A DNA stretch of 64,000 nt. Origin: Gemmatimonadota bacterium. Its GTDB lineage: Bacteria > Gemmatimonadota > Gemmatimonadetes > Gemmatimonadales > GWC2-71-9. The DNA lies in the NCBI GenBank assembly GCA_029262195.1, contig JAJCZX010000042.1, forward strand, positions 1 through 64,000, read 5' to 3'. Shown piece after piece: positions 24,495 through 33,779 of this stretch; the first letter of the stretch is position 1; every line of letters begins with the position of its first letter. Both the position numbers and the translations under genes were made by a program. The notes beneath the pieces were generated by a model. It saw only the letters and a program-made list of their open reading frames with translations. It made no database searches and was not told the origin of the DNA.

Positions 24495-26189
24495 TTATTG
24501 CTCTTGGCCCCCGATGGAACGGGCTAGCGAATTTACGTCGTCGGCAGGGTTCGCATCTGCCCATAACCGGATCACTTTTCTGTCGGCATTCGCTAAAGCC
24601 CGTGCATCGCCAGCCGCCTGGGCTGCTTTGAGGACACCGAACGTCATTGACGAGCGGTCTTCCCCGGCCTTGTCCGGTATCGGAAGGTCGTGCTCCGGTT
24701 CTGAAACGAGTTGGATGAAGAATCCGTTCCCGCTGTCGCCTTTGTGGAGTTGCCCCGTGGAATGGAGGAAACGTGGACCGTACCCGATTGTGGTCGCGCA
24801 GCGGTGACGCCTGCGCAGTGCCGTCTGCAAGTTTGCCAACGCACGGTCTACTTCCGGGGTTGGCGCCACGTATGCATGTATGGAGATGTAATCGCCTGGT
24901 TTCAGGGGAGCCAGGAACGAATCCAGGGTCTCACCCTCCATAGGCTGCAATTGGCCGGTTGGCAGTTGGGCCGTCTCAAGGTATTTTGCCACCATTTTCT
25001 TAGCCAGAATTTTGGCGGCTTCTACGTTGGGTTGATCGAAGGGGTTTATGGACAAACGACTGCTTGCTACGGCCGTTGCCATTTCCCAGAGGAAGAACTG
25101 CGCTCCGAGGTCGTATTTGTCATTTAGCGCAAATTCAATTACGGGGTGGCCAGCTTTGGCCAGTTGGTCGAAAAGTGTGTCAAATGAGGGGTCGTTAGGC
25201 AAGGTAAGTCCCACGAAAACTCGATCGGGTCCGTACTCGGCGGGGTCGGCCAGGGTCTCGCCAACTACGGGTAGAATACCAAGGCCTTCTTTCCCGGTAC
25301 TTTCTGCAATCAACTGCTCGACCCAATCGCCGAAACTGCTGATCTCTTCCGAAATAACGAACGTAAGTTTGTCGCGTCCTGCTTTCGCTAACTCCCCGAT
25401 CGTCGCTCCAACCACTGCCGCGTGGTTGTCTCCTTCCACCGGACAATTCGACCCCGCCGCGTTGGCAGCTGCGGACGCGGCTCGCTCAAGCAGCCGGTCG
25501 ATGTCGACACCGATCAAGGCTGCCGGCACGAGCCCGAAGTGAGAGATGACCGAGTATCGACCTCCAATGTTCGGGTCGTTAACGAATGTTTCGCGAAAAC
25601 TGTACCGGTCAGCAAGGTCTAGCAGGCCGCTTCCCGGGTCGGTGATTGCGACGAAGTATGAGCCCGCCCGGTCTGGTCCGACCGTCTCTGAAACGCGGTT
25701 GAAGAAATATTTGAATGCCGAGAGGGTTTCGACTGTTCCGCCTGATTTGGTGGCCACGACGAATAACGTTGTCTGAAGGTCGAGGTGAGCGGTGCGTTGG
25801 CTAATAAAATCAGGGTCGGTACCGTCGATGATCACCAAATGGCGACCGTTTACGTTGTCGGAGTCACTCAAGAACGTCTTAGCGAACACCTCGGGGGCCA
25901 GGCTGGAGCCGCCCATACCGAGCAGGACGAAGTTCGTTATGCCGTCGCTGGCAATGTCCGATGCGAATGCGTTAATTCTGGCAGAAGATTCTAGCATTTC
26001 TTCGGGACCGTTGAGCCAGCCCAAGCGGTTGGTGATCTCCTTTGGGTTCGACTTCCAAACGGTATGGTCGTGCTCCCAGATGCGACCCACAATGTTGCGG
26101 TCGCGGACGTCTGCCAGGGCGTTGAACACGCTTTCCCTATATTCCCCGAGTCTCATTTTCAGTGGTTGGCTGCCGAGTGACCTGATCAT
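24495..26189 (-). CDS. pgi: Glucose-6-phosphate isomerase
   Basis: This 564-residue protein interconverts glucose-6-phosphate and fructose-6-phosphate in glycolysis and gluconeogenesis. Key parts are visible: VLLGMGGSSLAPEV, TKSGGTVET (sugar-phosphate binding) and GGRYSVISHFGLVPAALIG, a Pgi signature. The length and C-terminal region (ISIHAYVAP, IGYGPRFLHSTGQLHKG) match the branch that is fused to transaldolase in some bacteria; here it stands alone. I chose the ATG at 26189 because AGAGGAAAA precedes it; an upstream ATG at 26252 has no ribosome site. The gene lies downstream of nnrE on the same strand. Confidence 0.95.
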   Translation of the reverse strand: MIRSLGSQPLKMRLGEYRESVFNALADVRDRNIVGRIWEHDHTVWKSNPKEITNRLGWLNGPEEMLESSARINAFASDIASDGITNFVLLGMGGSSLAPEVFAKTFLSDSDNVNGRHLVIIDGTDPDFISQRTAHLDLQTTLFVVATKSGGTVETLSAFKYFFNRVSETVGPDRAGSYFVAITDPGSGLLDLADRYSFRETFVNDPNIGGRYSVISHFGLVPAALIGVDIDRLLERAASAAANAAGSNCPVEGDNHAAVVGATIGELAKAGRDKLTFVISEEISSFGDWVEQLIAESTGKEGLGILPVVGETLADPAEYGPDRVFVGLTLPNDPSFDTLFDQLAKAGHPVIEFALNDKYDLGAQFFLWEMATAVASSRLSINPFDQPNVEAAKILAKKMVAKYLETAQLPTGQLQPMEGETLDSFLAPLKPGDYISIHAYVAPTPEVDRALANLQTALRRRHRCATTIGYGPRFLHSTGQLHKGDSGNGFFIQLVSEPEHDLPIPDKAGEDRSSMTFGVLKAAQAAGDARALANADRKVIRLWADANPADDVNSLARSIGGQEQ

Positions 26190-26263
26190 TTTTCCTCTGC
26201 GAACAAAAGGGTTTGGCGATAGAAGCATGGTGGTTTGGGGACGTGGATACAACCGCCTCTAAT

Positions 26264-26998
26264 TTACCAGACTCGGACGATTTCTTGATTGGAGAATATG
26301 GGAACGTTGGATAGCGATTCCCCGGCGTGCGGCAAGAGCTTCGGTGGAACGCTTATGTCGGCAAGATAGAGTTCTCCAACATTGGACCGCGCGGACCTGA
26401 GTCCCACTTTAGGCAACGCCAGTGTCATGGTGGCGTTGGCTTGGATCGCTGGTTCGAGGCAGTCACCGGTGTTGCATTCGATGCCGGACGGTATGTCGAG
26501 AGAAAGGACGTTCGTTGATTCTCGGTTAGCCCATTCGATCAGGTCGGCCGCCATTCCGGCAGGAGGTCGGTTCAAAGAGTATCCGAAAAGGCCATCAATG
26601 ATCAGGTCGTGCTTAGCGTTTTGCTGCGGTGGGGTTGAGCTGATGGCGATGCCCATCCTCTTCAGGATGGCCAGTTGGTGCGCCGGAACAGGTGCGAAAG
26701 CGTTTTCCGCCACAGCGGTGCGCACTTCCACGATTGCTCCCCAATTGGCGAGCCTTCGGCCGCAAACCAATGCGCCGCCCCCATTGCCGCCTGGTCCTGC
26801 GAGGATTGCTATGCGTTTGCCGTTGGGGTTTCCCCCGAAGAAGACGTCACGTGCCAGATCCGCCAGATTGCGACCGGCATTCTCCATCATCTGGATGAGT
26901 TCGATACCGTAATCTTCGATCATCGCCCTGTCGATTTCAATCATCGTCTCTCTGGTGACAAAGGGTATAGTCCGGGCGTCGAACATCGGTTTGGTCAT
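26264..26998 (-). CDS. nnrE: NAD(P)H-hydrate epimerase (YjeF N-terminal domain)
   Basis: This 244-residue protein matches the YjeF N-terminal domain that epimerises damaged, hydrated NAD(P)H. Signatures are TRETMIEIDRAMIEDYGI, MMENAGRNLAD, GPGGNGGGALVCGRRL and LIIDGLFGYSL, followed by SLDIPSGIECNTGD. The ADP-dependent dehydratase domain, often fused, is absent and not encoded nearby. The frame is open to 27196, but the first 66 residues upstream do not belong to the family; I use the ATG at 26998. It is a cytosolic repair enzyme, probably co-transcribed with pgi (gap about 75 bases). Confidence 0.92.
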   Translation of the reverse strand: MTKPMFDARTIPFVTRETMIEIDRAMIEDYGIELIQMMENAGRNLADLARDVFFGGNPNGKRIAILAGPGGNGGGALVCGRRLANWGAIVEVRTAVAENAFAPVPAHQLAILKRMGIAISSTPPQQNAKHDLIIDGLFGYSLNRPPAGMAADLIEWANRESTNVLSLDIPSGIECNTGDCLEPAIQANATMTLALPKVGLRSARSNVGELYLADISVPPKLLPHAGESLSNVPIFSNQEIVRVW

Positions 26999-27205
26999 AG
27001 GCGACTGGCGTTGTCGAGGTAGAATAGGTCCATCGGACGCAAACCCAAATGAGCTGGCGAAAACTGAAGATAACTCCATGTTGGAGGGGGACTGATCCCC
27101 GGCGGAGTACCGGGGATTACTATCGTACGATGCGGGTTGCCACCCAACGGGACCCATTGCACCGTTACTATGGTTAAACAGTTGGACCCGGGCCACAATT
27201 GATCA

Positions 27206-29251
27206 ATGATCGACTCAATCAGTCAAAAAATTAAATTCGGGCGATTCGAGATAAACCGAACCTCGATGCGCCTCCTTCGGGACGGAGAAGAGGTGCCGTT
27301 GCCTCCCCAGCCGTTCAAGCTGCTGCTGTATCTCGTTGAAAATTCGGGGAAGACAGTGACGCGAGAAGAACTCAGAACTCATGTGTGGGGTGATTCGGTC
27401 GTCGAATTCGAGACCGGGCTGAATTTTGGGGTCCGCCAGGTCAGGGAAGCGCTCGGGGACACGGGGACGGCCCAGCAGTACATCAAGACGATTCGGGGCA
27501 CAGGTTACAGGTTTGTGGCTCCGGTCGAGAAAACTTCTGAAGTTGCTTCGAATAGATGGAAGACACTGATCTGGCTGGGGCCGGTGCTTGTTGCCGCCGC
27601 TGCAGTGTTCATAGTTGGATTGAGTCGCCCGTCCCCGGTTACAAATATTTCGTTTGAAATAACTGATATCCGGCAGGAAGGATTAACCCTCCACCCCAAT
27701 ATGACGAATGCCTTGCGCGATGTTGTTGCTGGTCGATTGATTCGTGAATCCCGCTCGCTGGGCGTACCAGTCGGGTTGAGGACGCCTGGTGGGTCATTTG
27801 TCACTGGCGCCCGATTCGTTGTTGAACCCGAAGTATGGGTAAAACACGCCAGTGGCGACGACATCGAATTCGGGTATCGTTTCGTCGCGACTCGCTTGGT
27901 CGACTCTGCAACGATCCTCGGTAGGAGCGTCGTGGATAAGTTCGAGTCGGTGGAGATTCTGCAGGCACAGGTGGCTGAAGGTGGTGTGCAGTTTTTGAGC
28001 GAGATCGCAGCGGCGGACAGGGACCGCAGGCGAGGTCGAGATCTCAGGCCAGTGGGCGTGCAGGTTGCGGATGTCGACAACACCGGCACGGCCGAGGATC
28101 TTCAAGTGTCCTGTACTCAGGGTATTCATGGTTCGGATGCCGAGGAGTTTAGAGCAATGATATCACCGGTTTCCTCGGCGCAGAGCTTCGATCTCGCCCG
28201 GGCCGCCGGTGTTTCTGTGGAGCACTATACGGTGATGAGTCCCGGTACTCATTGTGCTTCTACGCGAATGAGTCGGGACATGTTGGACGTTGACGGCGAC
28301 CCGATTACAACGGGCAAGCCGTACCAGGCCTTCGTCCTTGCGATTGCCGGTGAAGAGATGGCGCTATCACACGGTTCGGCTCCTCTGGAGTTGCTGGACC
28401 GTCCGGGAGTACGAACACTTGTACCCCACATTGTTGCCAGTGGCGGTCTGTTTATGGATGCGGCGGGTTTTCTCTACATCGGAGACTGGGGTCCAGGGTC
28501 GCAGGCACCTAGCGGGACGAACCTTTTCAGGATAGACCCTGAAACGGGAGACGTTGAATTGGTAAGCCACCAGATGCAGGGTTTTTCCTCGGGTGTCGCG
28601 ATGGGCGACGATATCTATGTCACCAATTTTGGTGCCGGGACTGTCGTTCATATCGATGCTTCTGGGAATCACCGGGTGCTTGCACAAAACCTGCTGGGGC
28701 CAACGGGAATCGTAGATTCGGAAAACGGAGATTTGCTGGTTAGCCAGTGCAGCGGATCGTCCATCGCCCGCATCGATTCGCTGGGAACGGTTTCGACTTT
28801 TGCAGTCGATCCTCTTTTTACTTGTCCCGATGGTCTGACGCTCGATCCGGAGGGTAATCTCTTCAGTTGCAACTTCAACTCCGGCGGTATCATCAAAACC
28901 GACCCACAGGGCCAAGTGACGTTTTTTGCCACGGTGCCCGGAGGTACCTGCGCCAAGATGGACTATTTCGGGGGATCTCTCTTTGTCACAGCCCTCCGAG
29001 CAAATCAAGTTTTCAGAATAGAAATGAATGGTGAGGTGACTCTTTTGGCTGGTACCGGCGAGCGACGCCAGGTTGACGGCAACTTCGATCGGGCGTCGTT
29101 TGGGCGGCCGAACGGGATCGTGGTCGATGGCCAACGCGGTGTTATGTATGTGGGAGACTCGCGGGTCGTTCGTGGTAACGTCGCCAATCCCAATTCAATT
29201 CGCATTGTAGATCTTCCTGCCGACCTTGAAGCGGAACCGACGCGGAGATAA
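27206..29251 (+). CDS. Membrane-spanning winged-helix regulator with periplasmic beta-propeller
   Basis: This is a 681-residue, CadC-like transcription regulator. Residues 11-105 form an OmpR-type winged helix (LPPQPFKLLLYLVENSGK, LNFGVRQVREALGD, IKTIRGTGYRFV). One membrane helix lies at about 120-141. The periplasmic part contains an uncharacterised stretch (150-275), one Fn3-like module ending DVDGDPITTGKPYQAFVLAI and a six-bladed NHL/SMP-30-like propeller (about 400-675). The propeller has four Cys shared with the lipoprotein encoded directly downstream. TTGATCAA overlaps the start region and may be an operator. I infer that the propeller is the sensory part and that the lipoprotein gene is a target. 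Confidence 0.8.
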   Translation: MIDSISQKIKFGRFEINRTSMRLLRDGEEVPLPPQPFKLLLYLVENSGKTVTREELRTHVWGDSVVEFETGLNFGVRQVREALGDTGTAQQYIKTIRGTGYRFVAPVEKTSEVASNRWKTLIWLGPVLVAAAAVFIVGLSRPSPVTNISFEITDIRQEGLTLHPNMTNALRDVVAGRLIRESRSLGVPVGLRTPGGSFVTGARFVVEPEVWVKHASGDDIEFGYRFVATRLVDSATILGRSVVDKFESVEILQAQVAEGGVQFLSEIAAADRDRRRGRDLRPVGVQVADVDNTGTAEDLQVSCTQGIHGSDAEEFRAMISPVSSAQSFDLARAAGVSVEHYTVMSPGTHCASTRMSRDMLDVDGDPITTGKPYQAFVLAIAGEEMALSHGSAPLELLDRPGVRTLVPHIVASGGLFMDAAGFLYIGDWGPGSQAPSGTNLFRIDPETGDVELVSHQMQGFSSGVAMGDDIYVTNFGAGTVVHIDASGNHRVLAQNLLGPTGIVDSENGDLLVSQCSGSSIARIDSLGTVSTFAVDPLFTCPDGLTLDPEGNLFSCNFNSGGIIKTDPQGQVTFFATVPGGTCAKMDYFGGSLFVTALRANQVFRIEMNGEVTLLAGTGERRQVDGNFDRASFGRPNGIVVDGQRGVMYVGDSRVVRGNVANPNSIRIVDLPADLEAEPTRR

Positions 29252-29385
29252 GAAGAACCTCTAACTCGTTGAAACAAAGGGTGTTAGCGTATAAGGAGTT
29301 CCCTCAGGAACCATAAGGTAGGCTCCGGGAACCGCCTGGCTTTTTGTGATGTATTCGTTGCGACACAACTACTGGATACAACGCA

Positions 29386-31092
29386 ATGAAACCTCGCTCC
29401 AAAAACTTTTTTTTTCTAATGGCTTCCCAGTTAGGGCTGGTCGTGGCATGCGGCTCAGATACTATGGATCCTCCGCCGCCTCCTTCCCCGGTCGAAGAAA
29501 CGGCGGTCAACGCGATCGCATCGATCACAGTTTCGGACGATAGTGACCGCGGCAACGCCTCTGATGTCACGATAACCTTTGGCCACGCAGCCCCCGATGA
29601 AACCGGTGTCAAGGAATATTGGGTCGCGATTTTACCTGCTGTTGAAGCAGCAGGCGTCCTGCCGTCGGACGCGAATTCCCTGCCAGGCGATAGGTTCTTC
29701 GTAGTAGGCCGCGGAGGAGCCCCCGACGGTGTCAACCCGCCCGAAGGTCTCCGAGATGGATTGGGTGATGCGATTGTTGACGGGGTGGAGTACCGTGTTC
29801 TGGTGCTTTCAGTGCCGGATAGCACCGCAGGCACTCTAAGCGCCCTTTCTGCCCCGAGCCCTTCGATCACCCTGGGGCCCGCGGAAGCCGCAGTAGCTGG
29901 TACTCCACTTATTGATGATGCTGACAACCTGCAAAACGGCAGGGATGTTACGGTCTCGTTTGACGTTCCCGTCGGCGCGATTACGGTAGGGGAGTACCGG
30001 ATTGTGTTATTGAAAGAGGCCGCAGCCCCGCTCTTTGCCGCCGAAGATCTGGGATCTCTAGCACCTTCGAGTAGCCTGGGGTTGGCAGTTGGCCCCGCAA
30101 GTTTCTCTGTGACCCTGGATGCGACGACAACCGATAGCGATGGTGACCCTATCGCTGAGGGAATCGCCTACAAAGCAGTAGTTGTTTCGGTTCCGGACGG
30201 GGTGTTCGCCAGTCTTCCCTCGGTTTCGTCCGTTTCTAACACTGTGACCCTGGGGGCCAATAACATAGTACGTACGCTGGTGGCTTCGATTGGCGCATCC
30301 GGCGGAGTGGCGGTTGATTCAGCGGGCGACATTTTCGTCAGTGACTATGGTACTGCAGCCCCGTCACCCAATGGAACACAGGTGTTCAGGGTTACTCCGA
30401 CTGGGACAGTGTCCGAGTTCGCCAACGGCCTCTCCGGGGCTTCGGGCAATGAGATTGATGCCGCTGGGAATTTCTACCAATCAAATATTGCCAGCGGGGT
30501 GGTCACCAGATTCGGGGTCGATGGTTCGCGTACGGATGTGGCAACCGGGCTCACGTCGCCTACGGGCCTTGGCTTCGATAGCTCTGGAAACCTGTTGATC
30601 AATCAATGTGGAGGGGCGACCCTGAGATTGGATCCCGCCGGGCAGACAATCGGAACGATTTCGTCGCCCGCGTTTAACTGTCCAAACGGGATTGCGGTCG
30701 ATGAAAGCGATAACGTTTACATCTGCAGTTTCAACAATGGGAGTTTGATTAAGGCAGCTCCTGATGGTACCACCAGCACATTAGCATCGATTCCGGGAGG
30801 GGTTTGTGGGCACCTAGTCTATGATGGTAACGGGTCGCTCTACGTTGCTGCGTACAGCGCACAACAGATCTATCGCATATCAGTCGGTACGGGAATTACC
30901 ACGCTAATAGCGGGAACGGGAACTCGTGGTCAACGAGATGGATCGGCTGTTAATGCCGAGCTTTCTCTGCCCAACGGGCTGGCACTAAGTCCAGATGGCA
31001 CCAGACTGTATTTCAACGATTCGGTGTCGACCACGGGCACGACGGTTAAACCAAATTCGTTGAAGTACGTGGAGCTGGTTTCGAAAAACTAG
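29386..31092 (+). CDS. Lipoprotein with two Fn3-like modules and an NHL/SMP-30-like propeller
   Basis: This 568-residue protein has a signal peptide and the lipobox LVVAC. Two related modules (about 40-170 and 175-290) each end in a segment like DSDGDPIAEGIAYKAVVVSV. The rest (295-565) is a beta-propeller with repeating strands such as NLLINQCGGATL, CPNGIAVDES, YICSFNNGSLI and PNGLALSPDG. The propeller is clearly the same as that of the upstream regulator and of the lipoprotein at 36527. A strong terminator follows. Its role is unknown; periplasmic or surface ligand binding is likely, and lactonase-like activity of the SMP-30 type cannot be excluded. Confidence 0.82.
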   Translation: MKPRSKNFFFLMASQLGLVVACGSDTMDPPPPPSPVEETAVNAIASITVSDDSDRGNASDVTITFGHAAPDETGVKEYWVAILPAVEAAGVLPSDANSLPGDRFFVVGRGGAPDGVNPPEGLRDGLGDAIVDGVEYRVLVLSVPDSTAGTLSALSAPSPSITLGPAEAAVAGTPLIDDADNLQNGRDVTVSFDVPVGAITVGEYRIVLLKEAAAPLFAAEDLGSLAPSSSLGLAVGPASFSVTLDATTTDSDGDPIAEGIAYKAVVVSVPDGVFASLPSVSSVSNTVTLGANNIVRTLVASIGASGGVAVDSAGDIFVSDYGTAAPSPNGTQVFRVTPTGTVSEFANGLSGASGNEIDAAGNFYQSNIASGVVTRFGVDGSRTDVATGLTSPTGLGFDSSGNLLINQCGGATLRLDPAGQTIGTISSPAFNCPNGIAVDESDNVYICSFNNGSLIKAAPDGTTSTLASIPGGVCGHLVYDGNGSLYVAAYSAQQIYRISVGTGITTLIAGTGTRGQRDGSAVNAELSLPNGLALSPDGTRLYFNDSVSTTGTTVKPNSLKYVELVSKN

Positions 31093-31122
31093 TGCAATCG
31101 GCGATCGCCACGCGCAAGGGCG

Positions 31123-31153
31123 GGCCGGGCATCCGAGGGGTGTCCGGCCTTTT
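31123..31153 (+). terminator. Intrinsic terminator after the propeller lipoprotein
   Basis: GGCCGGGCA (31123-31131) pairs with TGTCCGGCC (31141-31149), nine base pairs with one G-U, closing a nine-base loop and followed by TTTT then pyrimidine-rich DNA. It lies 30 bases beyond the lipoprotein stop and separates it from the MBOAT operon. Confidence 0.8.
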
Positions 31154-31250
31154 CCTCTTGCAAACTTAGGGCGCGGCACACAGTTTCGTTCAGCCACGCT
31201 CGGGGCCGTGACTTCTCTAGCATGACTGCGCACCCCGCCTTGGAGTTTGA

Positions 31251-32672
31251 GTGCTTTTTAACTCGCTGACCTTTGTCGCGTTTTTTGCAGTTGTACTCGC
31301 GCTGCACTACGCACCCTTTGGGTGGCGCCAGAAGAAAGTGAATCTTCTGGTCGCCAGCTATCTATTCTACGCGGCGTGGAATCCGCCGTTTGTGGTCCTG
31401 TTGTGGATTTCTACGTTGGTTGATTGGTTCGTAGCAAAGAAAATCCACGCCGAGACTCGGATAGCCCGTCGTCGGGCTCTGCTGGTTCTGAGCCTCGCTG
31501 TTAACCTCGGAATTTTGGGCTACTTCAAGTACGGCGGTTTTCTCTTTGAAAACTGGGCGGCGCTGATGGCGTCACTCGGTGTTACGTACCAAGCACCATC
31601 GTGGAATATCATTTTACCGGTGGGAATTTCGTTCTACACGTTTCAAACAATGGCTTATTCCCTCGATGTGTATCTTCGCCGGGCCGAGCCTACGAAGTCG
31701 TTTCTTGATTTCGCTCTGTTCGTGACGTTTTTTCCGCAGCTTGTGGCAGGGCCGATCGTTCGCCCGACCCACCTGGTACCCCAATTTGAAACCCCGCACA
31801 CGGCGAACCGCCAGCAGCTTTTCTGGGGACTGTTTTTGGTGACGCTCGGGTTGTTCGAAAAAATTGTCGTCGCAGATGGTTTCCTGGCGCCGGCAGCAAA
31901 TATGGTGTACGGCTCAAACGATTCGCTCTCGTTTCTTGACGCCTGGCTTGGTACACTTGCCTTTTCGGGGCAGATTTTTTCTGACTTCGCGGGCTACTCC
32001 ACCACGGCAATAGGTGTCGCATTGTGCCTTGGGTTCTCTCTACCTGAAAACTTCCGCTTTCCCTACGCCGCCATGGGGTTCTCTGATTTTTGGCGACGCT
32101 GGCACATTTCTCTTTCCACGTGGCTACGTGACTACCTGTATATCCCGCTGGGCGGCAACAAAAAGGGACCCGGTCGTACCTACGTGAATCTTATGGTCAC
32201 GATGCTTCTGGGAGGTCTCTGGCACGGGGCCAGTTGGACGTTCGTTGTTTGGGGAGGCCTGCACGGTTTGTATCTAGCGGTCGAGAGGTTTGCCACACGA
32301 GCCTTTGCGGGGGCCCGCGTTGCAACGACGACCGTGTTCAAAGTGTCGTTGGCACTGTTAACGTACTTTCTGGTGAACCTGACCTGGGTCTTCTTTCGGG
32401 CGCAGGAGTTTTCGAGCGCGTGGTTGATGATCAAGTCGATGTTCGGCTTGTCGCCGGACGGGAAAAAACTTCTGCCGACGGTTTTTGTGTTTGAGGTGAC
32501 TGTGACCATCGCGGTCATGCTTTTGGTCCATTGGAAAATGCGGGACCGAACGTTGGAGGACGCGGTGGATTCGGTCCCCTCGTGGCTTTTCGCAGTTGTA
32601 TGGGGGGTGATGCTTTTTGCTGTTGTAATTACACAGGGGAGTGGCAGTGCCTTTATCTACTTCCAGTTTTAA
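31251..32672 (+). CDS. MBOAT family O-acyltransferase (AlgI-like)
   Basis: This is a 473-residue multi-helix membrane protein of the MBOAT family, related to AlgI and DltB, which move acyl groups across the membrane for O-acetylation of polysaccharides or D-alanylation. Family parts are visible: NLLVASYLFYAAWNP, the central FWRRWHISLSTWLRDYLYIPLGG and GGLWHGASWTFVVWGGLHG with the conserved catalytic His. The start is GTG with GGAG upstream. The next gene encodes a probable SGNH-like partner, as in AlgI-AlgJ/X pairs. The target polymer is unknown, because no polysaccharide synthesis genes are in view. Confidence 0.92.
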   Translation: MLFNSLTFVAFFAVVLALHYAPFGWRQKKVNLLVASYLFYAAWNPPFVVLLWISTLVDWFVAKKIHAETRIARRRALLVLSLAVNLGILGYFKYGGFLFENWAALMASLGVTYQAPSWNIILPVGISFYTFQTMAYSLDVYLRRAEPTKSFLDFALFVTFFPQLVAGPIVRPTHLVPQFETPHTANRQQLFWGLFLVTLGLFEKIVVADGFLAPAANMVYGSNDSLSFLDAWLGTLAFSGQIFSDFAGYSTTAIGVALCLGFSLPENFRFPYAAMGFSDFWRRWHISLSTWLRDYLYIPLGGNKKGPGRTYVNLMVTMLLGGLWHGASWTFVVWGGLHGLYLAVERFATRAFAGARVATTTVFKVSLALLTYFLVNLTWVFFRAQEFSSAWLMIKSMFGLSPDGKKLLPTVFVFEVTVTIAVMLLVHWKMRDRTLEDAVDSVPSWLFAVVWGVMLFAVVITQGSGSAFIYFQF

Positions 32673-32699
32673 ACGCGGCGCACGCCGACAGGTCATACG

Positions 32700-33779
32700 A
32701 TGACAGAGAATCCAAACACGACACGCAAGACACCGGCTGCCAAAGTCGGCCCTGCTGCGGTGATGACCGCCCTCTTCTTTGTCGCGAGCGTTGGAGGATG
32801 GGAGATCTTTTGGCGGGGTGAGCAATTCCGACCATCGGTTCGCAACAGTGTTGGTCTGTGGGCGATGACGCGGGCCAGGGTTGAGACCGAAGGCAATTCT
32901 GTAACCACCATGATCGGATCATCTCGCACTCTTTTCGATTTTAACCTTGAGTCATGGGAAGATGAGACGGGGCAAGTACCTATTCAACTTGCCTTAGAAG
33001 GAACGAGCCCGGTTCCGTTTCTCTCAGATTTGGCCAACGATTCTGCCTTTTCGTCCCTTCTGGTGGTTGGCGTAGTGCCACCGCTTTTCTTTTTTCCCGG
33101 GGGCGATTTTCGACTCGAAGCCCTTGAGCACTATTACTCTGAGACGCCCGCCCAGTGGCTCGCGCAGAGAATCTCGATGCCTTTTGAAAAGGTGCTGGCG
33201 TTTTACCACTTCGATACCGCCTTGCCCACCGTGTTAAAGCGACAAACCTGGTGGCCAACGCGCGAGGGAGTGGAGTTTGCGCCGCGCGATGTCCGGAAGC
33301 TTGTTGATTTGAGAAAGACCCGCCAGGGTGACATGTGGCTTCGGGTGGACAAAGACACCGCGTACGCCGAACTAGCCCAGAGTATCTGGCTCGACATAAT
33401 TGAACGCCCGCCTCCGCCGATACCACCGGAGGTGGCCCGGGCAGGGCTCGACACGTTGATGATGACGGTGGCGTCGCACGTGGAGGCTATCCGGTCTCGC
33501 GGCGGGGAAGTTGTGTTTGTACGTTTGCCCTCAAGGGATCGCTTTCGAGAAATCGAGAACATAGCCACCCCGAGGGTGCCGTTTTGGGACCGATTGTTAG
33601 TCGAAACGAACGCAGTGGGCATTCACTTTGAAGATTTCGAGGAATTGCAAAATGTGAGTATCCCTGAGTGGTCCCACATCAGCAGTCGTGACACTTACGA
33701 ATTCACTCGCCATCTCATTGACATTCTGAGGAACGAGTTTGAGGCCCGCGGTATTCAACGAGCGGAGCTCTACAGATGA
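32700..33779 (+). CDS. Membrane-anchored SGNH/AlgX-like partner of the MBOAT acyltransferase
   Basis: This 359-residue protein has one N-terminal membrane helix (about 18-38) and an extracytoplasmic domain. TTMIGSSRTLFDFNL places a GSSR motif where SGNH hydrolases and AlgJ/AlgX-like O-acetyltransferases carry the Ser nucleophile (GDS-type block I). Near the C-terminus, VVFVRLPSRDRF and an AsxHis-like IPEWSHISSRD segment could supply block V (D-x-x-H related). The position right after an MBOAT gene supports a role as the acyl acceptor or transferase partner. The family assignment is by context plus weak motifs. It overlaps the next gene by four bases. Confidence 0.65.
   Translation: MTENPNTTRKTPAAKVGPAAVMTALFFVASVGGWEIFWRGEQFRPSVRNSVGLWAMTRARVETEGNSVTTMIGSSRTLFDFNLESWEDETGQVPIQLALEGTSPVPFLSDLANDSAFSSLLVVGVVPPLFFFPGGDFRLEALEHYYSETPAQWLAQRISMPFEKVLAFYHFDTALPTVLKRQTWWPTREGVEFAPRDVRKLVDLRKTRQGDMWLRVDKDTAYAELAQSIWLDIIERPPPPIPPEVARAGLDTLMMTVASHVEAIRSRGGEVVFVRLPSRDRFREIENIATPRVPFWDRLLVETNAVGIHFEDFEELQNVSIPEWSHISSRDTYEFTRHLIDILRNEFEARGIQRAELYR

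Noticed and set aside
29252..29385. A possible riboswitch or terminator between the regulator and the propeller lipoprotein
   Set aside because: Only short, poorly matched stems are visible and no known riboswitch core was recognised.
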